Both the position numbers and the translations under genes were made by a program. From Exiguobacterium oxidotolerans JCM 12280 (GTDB taxonomy: Bacteria > Bacillota > Bacilli > Exiguobacteriales > Exiguobacteriaceae): DNA of 64,000 bases. Below, piece after piece: positions 57,408 to 64,000 of this stretch (position 1 is the stretch's first letter; every line of letters begins with the position of its first letter). The stretch is taken from NCBI RefSeq assembly GCF_000702625.1, contig NZ_JNIS01000001.1:2484001-2548000 (forward strand), written 5' to 3'. Under the pieces are notes generated by a model. The model saw nothing but the letters and a program-made list of their open reading frames with translations, was not told the origin of the DNA and searched no databases.

Positions 57408-57480
57408 ATGCCTTGCAACGAGCCGATGGGGATCGTCCTAGTCGGTTGGCTGGAGAGCATAAGAGAGAGGGGGTGAGGAA

Positions 57481-57915
57481 GTGGCAAGGATGACACCGAA
57501 GCAACAATTGTTTTGTGATGAGTATTTGGTTGACTTAAACGCGACACAGGCGGCGATACGGGCTGGGTATAGTGAAAAGACAGCGAAACAAACAGGAGTG
57601 GAAAACCTATCAAAACCTGTCATTCGCACTTACTTGGATGAACGATTAGCGAAGAAGACCACGGGACTCATCGCCTCTCAAGACGACGTCCTGCGGCTTC
57701 TGACGGGTATCATCGCAGGGGAAGAAGAAGGGACAGCGCTCGTGGGCATCGGTCAAGGTGCTCAACGAGTATCGCAAGTGCCACCGACCAACGCCGAAAA
57801 GATTCGCGCTGCCGAAATCCTCGGCAAGTATTACAAGTTGTTCACGGATCGCCAAGAGGTGCAGGTGACGGGCGCTGTCCAGTTCATTGATGACATTGGT
57901 GGCGAGGGTGGATGA
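57481..57915 (+). CDS. terS: terminase small subunit
   Basis: A 144-aa DNA-recognition subunit of the packaging motor (Terminase_2 type): MTPKQQLFCDEYLVDLNATQ, AAIRAGYSEKTAKQTGVENL as HTH, then an oligomerisation part. Start GTG 57481 (after GGGGGTGAGGAA) or ATG 57490. Overlaps terL by 4 nt. The pac or cos site is probably in or just before this gene. Confidence 0.9.
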   Translation: MARMTPKQQLFCDEYLVDLNATQAAIRAGYSEKTAKQTGVENLSKPVIRTYLDERLAKKTTGLIASQDDVLRLLTGIIAGEEEGTALVGIGQGAQRVSQVPPTNAEKIRAAEILGKYYKLFTDRQEVQVTGAVQFIDDIGGEGG

Positions 57916-59183
57916 CGAAACAGATTCGCTTATCGGAATTGTTACCGAAAGCATTTCACGATAGCTGGAAAGCGGCAATCAATCCAAGTATCCTCAACAT
58001 CATCGAAAAAGGAGGTCGCGGGTCCGGTAAGTCTTCGGACATCGCCATCATCATGACGCAATTGCTCATGCGCTATCCCGTTAATGCAATCGGCATTCGT
58101 AAGATTGACAACACAATCGAGCTATCCATCTTTGAGCAGATGAAATGGGCCATTGAACTATCGAACGTGAGCCATCTGTTCAAGGTCAACAAGTCACCGA
58201 TGCGGATTACTTATACCCCGCGTGGGAACTACATGGTGTTTCGCGGGGCGCAGGAACCAGAGCGAATCAAGTCTTTAAAGTCTGCGAACTTCCCGTTTGC
58301 GTTTGGTTGGGTGGAAGAAGCCGCTGAATTCAAAACAGAAGACGAAATCACGACCATCACCAACTCTTTACTGCGTGGCGAATTAGGAAACGGATTGTTC
58401 TATAAATTCTTCTTCTCCTATAACCCGCCGAAACGAAAGCAGTCATGGGTCAATAAGAAGTATGAGAGCGTCCTACAGCCCGCTAACACGTTCGTCCATG
58501 CTTCGACATACCTCGATAACCCGCACATCTCGAAGCAGTTCATCGAGGAAGCGGAGGCGATGAAAGCACGCAATCCGCTCCGCTACCGCTGGGAATATCT
58601 CGGGGAACCGATTGGTTCGGGTGTCGTGCCGTTCACGAACCTCATGTTCCGCACGATCACGGACGACGAATACCGCGTGTTCGACAACATCAAGTATGGC
58701 TTGGACTGGGGATATGCGACGGACCCAGCATCGGTCGTGGCGTGGCATTTTGATAAACGCAAGCGCGTCCTGTATGCCGTCGGGGAAATCTATGGCGTCA
58801 AGATCAGTAACCGGCAACTCGCGGACATGATTCGCATGAAGGGATGGGACAGTGAGACCATCATCGCGGATAGCAGTGAGCCGAAATCCATCGCGGAACT
58901 ACGGGAACTCGGCATAAGACGCATCATCGGTGCGAAGAAAGGTCCAGGTAGCGTGGAGCATGGCGAGAAGTGGCTCGACGAACTGACTGCCATCGTCATT
59001 GACCCGCAACGCACGCCGAACATTGCCCGCGAGTTCGAGAGCATCGACTACAAGACGGATCGTGACGGCAACGTCCTGCCTCGACTGGAGGACAAGGACA
59101 ACCATACGATCGATAGCACACGATACGCCCTAGAGGGCGATATGACATTGACGACGTTCGGGGCATCCGTGCGTCTGTACTAG
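57912..59183 (+). CDS. terL: terminase large subunit, PBSX/SPP1 type
   Basis: A 423-aa packaging motor: N-terminal ATPase with Walker A GGRGSGKSSD (about 34-43) and Walker B FGWVEEAAEF, and a C-terminal RNaseH-like nuclease (GLDWGYATDPAS, IIADSSEPKS, DKDNHTIDSTRYA). It cuts and pumps DNA into the prohead through the portal. Confidence 0.93.
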   Translation: MTKQIRLSELLPKAFHDSWKAAINPSILNIIEKGGRGSGKSSDIAIIMTQLLMRYPVNAIGIRKIDNTIELSIFEQMKWAIELSNVSHLFKVNKSPMRITYTPRGNYMVFRGAQEPERIKSLKSANFPFAFGWVEEAAEFKTEDEITTITNSLLRGELGNGLFYKFFFSYNPPKRKQSWVNKKYESVLQPANTFVHASTYLDNPHISKQFIEEAEAMKARNPLRYRWEYLGEPIGSGVVPFTNLMFRTITDDEYRVFDNIKYGLDWGYATDPASVVAWHFDKRKRVLYAVGEIYGVKISNRQLADMIRMKGWDSETIIADSSEPKSIAELRELGIRRIIGAKKGPGSVEHGEKWLDELTAIVIDPQRTPNIAREFESIDYKTDRDGNVLPRLEDKDNHTIDSTRYALEGDMTLTTFGASVRLY

Positions 59184-59193
59184 GAGGTAAGAC

Positions 59194-60579
59194 ATGGAGA
59201 CGGCATTTCAAGAGTATATGCAACGATTCGAGGAAGATGATTTCGACGGGGCACTGGTCGCAGAACTCATCGAAGTATTCGGACCACGCCGCACGCACAT
59301 GAAAGCGATGTATGAGCGGTACAAGGCAAATGGCAAGTTTATCCCGGCGATGACGAAAGAGTTGCCGATTCAGACGGCGTTCGACAGCCGCGTCGCAGGG
59401 GACTACATCAGTGAAGCGGTCGATTTAAAGATTGGGTATTTCGCAGGTGTCCCGATTGCCTACAGCTATGACAGCGAGATGCCGGAAGCAGAAGCGGCGA
59501 ATGATGTACTCAAACGGTTTAATCGCTTGAATCGCATCCAAGACCTCGACAGCGAGACGGCAAAGTGGTCGGCTATCACAGGCTATGGTGTCCGCTTGCT
59601 CTACATCGATGAGGAATTACGCGAACGGGTCATGAACGTCCCGTCATATGACTGCATCTTCATCGGGGAACTGACAGAGCCAACCGCTGGTCTGCGCATG
59701 TATCAAGACGGTGAGGACTTGAAAGTCGACGTCTACACGGCACAGCGGATCGTGACGTTTCTTGAGACGGATGGCGAATACACGCCAGTCGAGGACGAGC
59801 TGAACGTATTTCAAGCCGTCCCGCTCATCGGCTACCCGAACAATTCGGAGTTGCAGGGCGATTGCGATAAGGTGTTGCCGATCATCGACGGCATCGACGA
59901 GGTGTTATCAAACTCGCTGTCAGAAGACACGGCACAACGCTTGGCATACATGGCGTTCGAAGGTGGACAAATTTCATCGGAAGACTTGACAGAAGCGCGG
60001 GCGAATGGGGCGTTCATGGTCCCGGCAGGTGGCAAGGTCTACTTCATCACGAAGGACATCAACGACACAGCGCGGCAGAATCTACTCACGCATCTTGTCA
60101 GCGACTTCTATCGCTTTACGAAGACACCGAACTTACGGGACGAGGCATTCACAGGCAATTCCAGTGGCGTCGCGCTCAAGTTTCAACTATTCCCGTTCAA
60201 TGCCAAAGTCACGACATTCCAGCGGAAATTCGAGAGTGGGACATTACAGATGTTCACGGCGCTCGCTAACGTATGGGGATTACGTGGGAATGCGTTCGAT
60301 CCGCTGAACGTGTACCTCGAGTTCACGGAAAACTTCCCGCTCGACCTACTCAACGAGGCGCAAGTGCAACAGACGCTCGCTGGACTGGTATCGGAAGAGA
60401 CGCGACTCGGTCTATTCTCTGCCATTGACAACCCGAAAGAGGAACTCGAACAGATGCAGCAGGAACAACAAGACAAGGCATTCATGGGGTCAAATGAGAT
60501 TGACACAAATCAAGACACGACGGATGACGCGGTACCCGATGCACCTGTTGATGCCGCCAGTCAATTCGTGACGGAGTGA
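59194..60579 (+). CDS. portal protein, SPP1 gp6-like
   Basis: A 461-aa protein of the Phage_prot_Gp6 family: ELPIQTAFDSRVAGDYISEA near the N-terminus, long central clip/stem region, and TKTPNLRDEAFTGNSSGVAL typical of the family. Acidic Gln/Asp-rich tail. A dodecamer would form the DNA channel at the capsid vertex. AGGAGGTAAGAC precedes the start. Confidence 0.92.
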   Translation: METAFQEYMQRFEEDDFDGALVAELIEVFGPRRTHMKAMYERYKANGKFIPAMTKELPIQTAFDSRVAGDYISEAVDLKIGYFAGVPIAYSYDSEMPEAEAANDVLKRFNRLNRIQDLDSETAKWSAITGYGVRLLYIDEELRERVMNVPSYDCIFIGELTEPTAGLRMYQDGEDLKVDVYTAQRIVTFLETDGEYTPVEDELNVFQAVPLIGYPNNSELQGDCDKVLPIIDGIDEVLSNSLSEDTAQRLAYMAFEGGQISSEDLTEARANGAFMVPAGGKVYFITKDINDTARQNLLTHLVSDFYRFTKTPNLRDEAFTGNSSGVALKFQLFPFNAKVTTFQRKFESGTLQMFTALANVWGLRGNAFDPLNVYLEFTENFPLDLLNEAQVQQTLAGLVSEETRLGLFSAIDNPKEELEQMQQEQQDKAFMGSNEIDTNQDTTDDAVPDAPVDAASQFVTE

Positions 60580-60583
60580 TGCC

Positions 60584-61513
60584 ATGTTGCAGCCGAAACA
60601 AGCACCCTTCGCACCGACGGAGAAACAAATCGAGCAACGCATCAAAGTCCTGTACCGTGACGCCTATCGTGACATACAACGCACCATCGCCACGATGTAC
60701 GAGCAATACAGCCGCGACGGGGAACTGTCCTTAGCGGACATGACTCGGTACAACCGCTTGAGCAACGTTGAGCGGGAACTGGCACAACTGTTAAGCCAAC
60801 TCTATATCAACAACAAGCGGTATCTCTACGAGACATTAGAGGCCGCTTATTTGCATGGGTATTTCGAGCAGCAATACAAACTCGAGATGGCAGCGCAACA
60901 AGCCCTTGGCTCCGGTGGCGTCAATGAAAAGGCAGTCCAAGCGATGATTGCGGAATCACTGACGGGACTCGTCCTCGACGAACGACTGGGCGAGAATCAA
61001 CGACTTGCGGTCAATCAGATGCGGCAAGCGTTGTCCTATTCACTCGTACAGGGTGAGAGCTACGTCAAGGCGGCGAAACGCATCAAGGAGACGCTCGGCA
61101 AAGACCAAGCGCGCTCGGTACTCGTCGCATGGACAGAGACACACCGCGCCTACGAGACCGCTTCCCACGACTCGCGGGAACAAGCGAAAGCGGACGGTCT
61201 GGTATTTGAGACGGCATGGCTCGCGACACTCGACAAGCGGACACGGCAACGGCACCGCGCAATGGATGGCAAGACACAAGACGCGGACGGCTACTTCTCG
61301 CTACCCGGTGGGTCAAAGGGACGTTACCCTGGTGATCCGATGCTTGGGGCGAGTGACGTCATCCGATGCCGCTGTACGACCGTGACCAACTTCGTTGACC
61401 GATTGCCCGGCAGTCGCCGTGGGCGCTCGGAATACGACGATGCACGCAGTCCAAATGACCTATTCAATGGCAAGACGACATACAAAGACTGGTACGCGTC
61501 GAGATTGGAGTGA
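60584..61513 (+). CDS. phage head morphogenesis protein, MuF/SPP1 gp7-like
   Basis: A 309-aa minor capsid protein with the MuF domain in the C-terminal third: ARSVLVAWTETHRAYETASH, KRTRQRHRAMDGKTQDADGY and DVIRCRCTTV. Gp7-type proteins bind the portal and are packed in the head, where they help DNA ejection. No extra C-terminal toxin domain is present. Starts 4 nt after the portal stop. Confidence 0.9.
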   Translation: MLQPKQAPFAPTEKQIEQRIKVLYRDAYRDIQRTIATMYEQYSRDGELSLADMTRYNRLSNVERELAQLLSQLYINNKRYLYETLEAAYLHGYFEQQYKLEMAAQQALGSGGVNEKAVQAMIAESLTGLVLDERLGENQRLAVNQMRQALSYSLVQGESYVKAAKRIKETLGKDQARSVLVAWTETHRAYETASHDSREQAKADGLVFETAWLATLDKRTRQRHRAMDGKTQDADGYFSLPGGSKGRYPGDPMLGASDVIRCRCTTVTNFVDRLPGSRRGRSEYDDARSPNDLFNGKTTYKDWYASRLE

Positions 61514-61518
61514 TTCGC

Positions 61519-61659
61519 ATGGAAGAGCAGGAACGACCCGACGATTTTGTTTACACGCCCACGCAGATGGAAGAGGGCAAGTCACTGACGATCCGTCGCC
61601 TGTATGTGCGGCGTGAGAACGGTGAAGCAGTACCGGAAGAAGATACACCACCTGAATAA
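61519..61659 (+). CDS. small phage protein, 46 aa
   Basis: MEEQERPDDFVYTPTQMEEG then KSLTIRRLYVRRENGE and an acidic tail. GGAGTGATTCGC precedes ATG 61519, next to the MuF stop. A small conserved-looking gene between head morphogenesis and scaffold; role unknown. Confidence 0.65.
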   Translation: MEEQERPDDFVYTPTQMEEGKSLTIRRLYVRRENGEAVPEEDTPPE

Positions 61660-61731
61660 CAATACGTGAGGGTGTCACGTCTGCAACTTTCGAGGGGCGG
61701 AGGACGCGGCAAACTCGATAGGAGAGTACAC

Positions 61732-62364
61732 ATGGAAAACCAAGCAGAAGAAACAGTCGAAACGCAAGAGGAAACACCGAACCTGGAACAACCACCACAT
61801 GAAACGCCAGCTGAATCGGTGGCACTCACACCCGAAATCGAGCAGATGATCGCGAAGATGGTCCAAAGCGAGACGGATAAAGTCCGGACAGGCTACACGA
61901 AGAAGCTGAAAGAATCGCAAGCTGAACTCGACAAACTGAAGACCTCGCAAATGAGTGAATCAGAGAAATACGAGTATGAGCGTGCGAAAGTGGAGCAGGA
62001 AAAAGCAGAATGGGCGGCAGAGAAAGAGCGTCAGGAACTCGAACTTAAACGAGCGACGAACAAACACTACGCGGCCCGCGTCATTGCAACGAAAAGCATC
62101 CCGGCTGACCTCGCAGAATCATTTGAGACGCTTATCATGGACGACGACCCGCAAGCCATCGACGCAAAAGCAGACACGATTTTGGCACTCGCGGAAACAC
62201 TGGCGGCGAAGAAGGTCGAGGAACAACTCGGCGGTCGCAATCCGAAGCACCGGAGTCCAAGTACCCTCACCAAAAAGTCCATCGCAGAAATGTCATATGG
62301 CGAACGCGTTGCCTTGCAAGAGAGCGACCCTGCCGCGTATGAAGCACTCAAAAATAAAAAATGA
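61732..62364 (+). CDS. phage scaffolding protein (DUF4355-like)
   Basis: A 210-aa protein that is highly charged and coiled-coil throughout its middle (KKLKESQAELDKLKTSQMSE, ERAKVEQEKAEWAAEKERQE), with an acidic N-terminus and the C-terminal capsid-binding helix SIAEMSYGERVALQESDPAA. It shapes the prohead before DNA entry. ATAGGAGAGTACAC fixes the start at 61732. Confidence 0.88.
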   Translation: MENQAEETVETQEETPNLEQPPHETPAESVALTPEIEQMIAKMVQSETDKVRTGYTKKLKESQAELDKLKTSQMSESEKYEYERAKVEQEKAEWAAEKERQELELKRATNKHYAARVIATKSIPADLAESFETLIMDDDPQAIDAKADTILALAETLAAKKVEEQLGGRNPKHRSPSTLTKKSIAEMSYGERVALQESDPAAYEALKNKK

Positions 62365-62383
62365 CGAAAGAAGGTCCTAACAC

Positions 62384-63148
62384 ATGGCACTCACAACATC
62401 AGCAAACCTCATCAAAGGTCGAATCTTCGCCGAAGGAGTAATGGCGAAACTGGTAAACAAATTGGTACTTGATCCAATCGTACGCGAAGATACATTGCCA
62501 GCAAGCGAAAAAGGCGACGAAGTATCACTTCCGAAATACGCATACATCGGTGACGCCATCAAAATGATCGAAGGGACGCCACTCGTTCCTGCGTTACTCT
62601 CGCAAAGCATGGCGAAGGTTCCAATCAACCAATACGGTAAGGCAGTAGAAATTACTGACCGCGCTTTGAATTCGGGTATCGGTGATCCAATCGGGGAAGC
62701 AGAGGACCAAGTTGTCCTCGCGATTCAATCGAAAATGCAAGTCGACAAGTTCGCGGCACTCGACACAGCGACAGCGACGGAAACGGTGGCTGCCATCAAC
62801 AACGCTGGAGTAGCAAAAATCGTTGCAAAGTTCGGTGAAGACCAAGAAGGCACGTTGTACCTCTACGTCAACCCGACAGACTGGGCAAGCGCGCTTTCGA
62901 CGGACATCAACTTCGGGAAACTCATCAAAGAAGTCTATGACGTGGAGTTTGTGCCATCAAACCGTGTTGCTGCCGGTACAGTTTACGCTGTTAAAGACGA
63001 AGCGCTCGGTGTCTTCCTACAATCTGACGTCGATGTCGAGACAGACCGTGACATCCTCGTGAAATCGACAGTCCTTGCAGCCGATACGTTCGCGGCAGTC
63101 TACCTCCGTGACGAATCAAAAGCGGTAAAAGTCACAATCACACCATAA
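62384..63148 (+). CDS. major capsid protein, HK97 fold
   Basis: A 254-aa capsid protein in the expected place after the scaffold: MALTTSANLIKGRIFAEGVM, KVPINQYGKAVEITDRALNS (E-loop/spine-like), IGEAEDQVVLAIQSKMQVDK (long helix) and EGTLYLYVNPTDW. It resembles N4-gp56/SPP1-type capsids. Codon choice is biased to favoured codons, as expected for the most abundant phage protein. Confidence 0.88.
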   Translation: MALTTSANLIKGRIFAEGVMAKLVNKLVLDPIVREDTLPASEKGDEVSLPKYAYIGDAIKMIEGTPLVPALLSQSMAKVPINQYGKAVEITDRALNSGIGDPIGEAEDQVVLAIQSKMQVDKFAALDTATATETVAAINNAGVAKIVAKFGEDQEGTLYLYVNPTDWASALSTDINFGKLIKEVYDVEFVPSNRVAAGTVYAVKDEALGVFLQSDVDVETDRDILVKSTVLAADTFAAVYLRDESKAVKVTITP

Positions 63149-63161
63149 GGAGTGAAACAAA

Positions 63162-63440
63162 ATGTTATTACGACGACACAAGCAGATGCGTGCGAAAGAG
63201 ATTGAGCACGATGAAATAGACGAGCAAGAACGCGAAGATTTAGAGGGAACAGATGAAGTGGTCTTGGGTAATGATGAGTCAGATCAAGACCTTCCGGACG
63301 AAGTGGAAGAATCTTCTGAACTTGTAGACCTCCACGATTTCACTGTCGCGGAATTGAAAGAACAAGCGAAAGAACGCGGGTTAGAAGGATACAGCGACTT
63401 GAAGAAAGCGGAATTGGTCGAACTCCTCGAAGGGGAGTGA
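63162..63440 (+). CDS. acidic phage protein with Rho-N/HeH-like C-terminal motif
   Basis: A 92-aa protein: very acidic middle (DEVEESSELVDLHD) and a C-terminal 35-residue helix-extended-loop-helix motif (FTVAELKEQAKERGLEGYSD, LKKAELVELLEGE), a fold that binds nucleic acid. Such proteins are common between capsid and connector genes; possibly packaged or assembly-related. Confidence 0.75.
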   Translation: MLLRRHKQMRAKEIEHDEIDEQEREDLEGTDEVVLGNDESDQDLPDEVEESSELVDLHDFTVAELKEQAKERGLEGYSDLKKAELVELLEGE

Positions 63441-63444
63441 CTGG

Positions 63445-63789
63445 ATGACGACAGACCAAGTCAAAGCACTCCTCAACATCAAAGGGACGGCTCACGATGC
63501 GTATATCGACGCCGTCCTGCCTTTGTTCGTGGAGTTTACCTATGACCGCTTGTTGCTAGCAGAGACGGTCGAACTATCCGCACAGGTCAAGTTACAACTG
63601 GCGAAAGCTGTACAGATGTATGCCATCAAGGCGGGCGTCCTCTCGCAATCGAGTGGGAGTGTCTCGTTTAACTACGATCAAGTGGACGTATTCAAATGGT
63701 ACGGCACAGAACTCGACAACGTGATCAGTGGCGGTTCGGGAAGGTTCCGCTTTGTGCCGATGTCGGGCGAGGTGACGAAACGTGTTTGA
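63445..63789 (+). CDS. head-tail connector protein, gp6/gp15-like
   Basis: A 114-aa helical protein starting MTTDQVKALLNIKGTAHDAY. The pattern is that of HK97 gp6 and SPP1 gp15 adaptors, which bind the portal after packaging. Overlaps the next gene by 8 nt. Confidence 0.78.
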   Translation: MTTDQVKALLNIKGTAHDAYIDAVLPLFVEFTYDRLLLAETVELSAQVKLQLAKAVQMYAIKAGVLSQSSGSVSFNYDQVDVFKWYGTELDNVISGGSGRFRFVPMSGEVTKRV

Positions 63790-64000
63790 TTTCAGACCGC
63801 ATGAGATTGCACTCGTCTTCCCGTCTACTGGTGGGAGCTATGACGAGGCAGGGAGTTACATTCCGGGAGACAGCCCACCAGACGAGGTCATCGATGCCCA
63901 TGTCGACGTGTTGAGCGGCAGTGAGTATGAGCGTGCCCAAAAGGTGGCGGCAGATACGAACGTCATCATCTACATCGATTATCGGGACGACCTCGACGAG
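63782..64000 (+). CDS. probable head closure (stopper) protein, partial
   Basis: From GTG 63782 there are 73 codons to the window edge with no stop: MFDFRPHEIALVFPSTGGSY then DEAGSYIPGDSPPDEVIDAH. The position after the gp15-like gene and the beta-rich sequence fit the SPP1 gp16-type stopper that plugs the portal. Incomplete at the 3' end. Confidence 0.6.
   Translation, partial: MFDFRPHEIALVFPSTGGSYDEAGSYIPGDSPPDEVIDAHVDVLSGSEYERAQKVAADTNVIIYIDYRDDLDE

Larger units (their letters stand above)
40400..64000. mobile_element. prophage inserted in comGC (left about 23.6 kb, right end outside the window)
   Basis: From the comGC break to the window edge every recognisable gene is phage-type: integrase, repressor, antirepressor, ERF/SSB/replication genes, dUTPase, terminase, portal, MuF, scaffold, capsid. 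The orientation (integrase inward next to attL, lysogeny genes leftward, early and late genes rightward) is that of temperate siphoviruses. The head genes are SPP1-like. Codon use and base composition look more GC-rich than the host part by eye. The left boundary is approximate because attR is not visible. Confidence 0.92.

Noticed and set aside
60584-61513. MuF protein with a polymorphic toxin at its C-terminus
   Set aside because: The sequence ends about 50 residues after the MuF cysteine motif with no added domain.

Overview
The window looks like a chromosome of a low-to-medium GC Bacillota of the order Bacillales. My best guess is Exiguobacterium. That rests on protein flavour and on the gene order, which follows the yqf-yqg-comG stretch of Bacillus subtilis with insertions: zur, yqfW, ispG, sodA, pbpA, pst operon, rpmG, yqgN, yqgQ, glcK, ltaS, yqgW/X/Y, mgsR, comG. 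I could not check the genus by any search.

Positions 1-40.4 kb are ordinary host chromosome. In order: a partial Ppx/GppA phosphatase; a znuC-znuB-zur zinc operon with a likely Zur site over its promoter; a bifunctional NAD(P)HX repair enzyme; a GntR-ABC transporter operon with a 12-bp palindromic operator; a convergent pair of cyclic-di-GMP genes (EAL phosphodiesterase and GGDEF cyclase) sharing one bidirectional terminator; yqfW and ispG; a Na/Pi cotransporter; two tRNAs with CAU anticodons; a cytoplasmic alpha-amylase; sodA; a class B penicillin-binding protein; pstS-pstC-pstA-pstB-phoU behind a four-repeat PhoP box; a DUF4912 gene with a GH57 glucan-branching-type enzyme; rpmG; a folate enzyme; L-lactate dehydrogenase behind Rex-like sites; an M42 peptidase; yqgQ-glcK; lipoteichoic acid synthase; yqgW/X/Y; the Spx-family gene mgsR behind three phased TTGTACAA repeats; and comGA-comGB.

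At about 40.4 kb the major competence pseudopilin gene comGC is cut after roughly 65-70 codons by a prophage. The prophage fills the rest of the window (about 23.6 kb) and runs off the right edge, so attR and the 3' half of comGC are not visible. Its modules, left to right, are: lysogeny (tyrosine integrase, a candidate superinfection-exclusion lipoprotein, an unknown 61-aa gene, CI-like repressor, operators, Cro-like protein, excisionase-like protein, ribbon-helix-helix protein, antirepressor); recombination and replication (Gp157-like, ERF annealase, SSB, a replication initiator carrying 23-bp iterons inside its own gene, DnaC-like loader); a region rich in small genes with an unusual set of tandem helix-turn-helix proteins, RecU and dUTPase; and an SPP1-like packaging and head module (TerS, TerL, portal, MuF protein, scaffold, major capsid, connectors).

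The most interesting points are the comGC insertion (a possible competence switch or anti-transformation strategy), the replication origin inferred from out-of-frame iterons, the multi-HTH protein family, and two small phage genes each flanked by a duplicated start region of the downstream gene.
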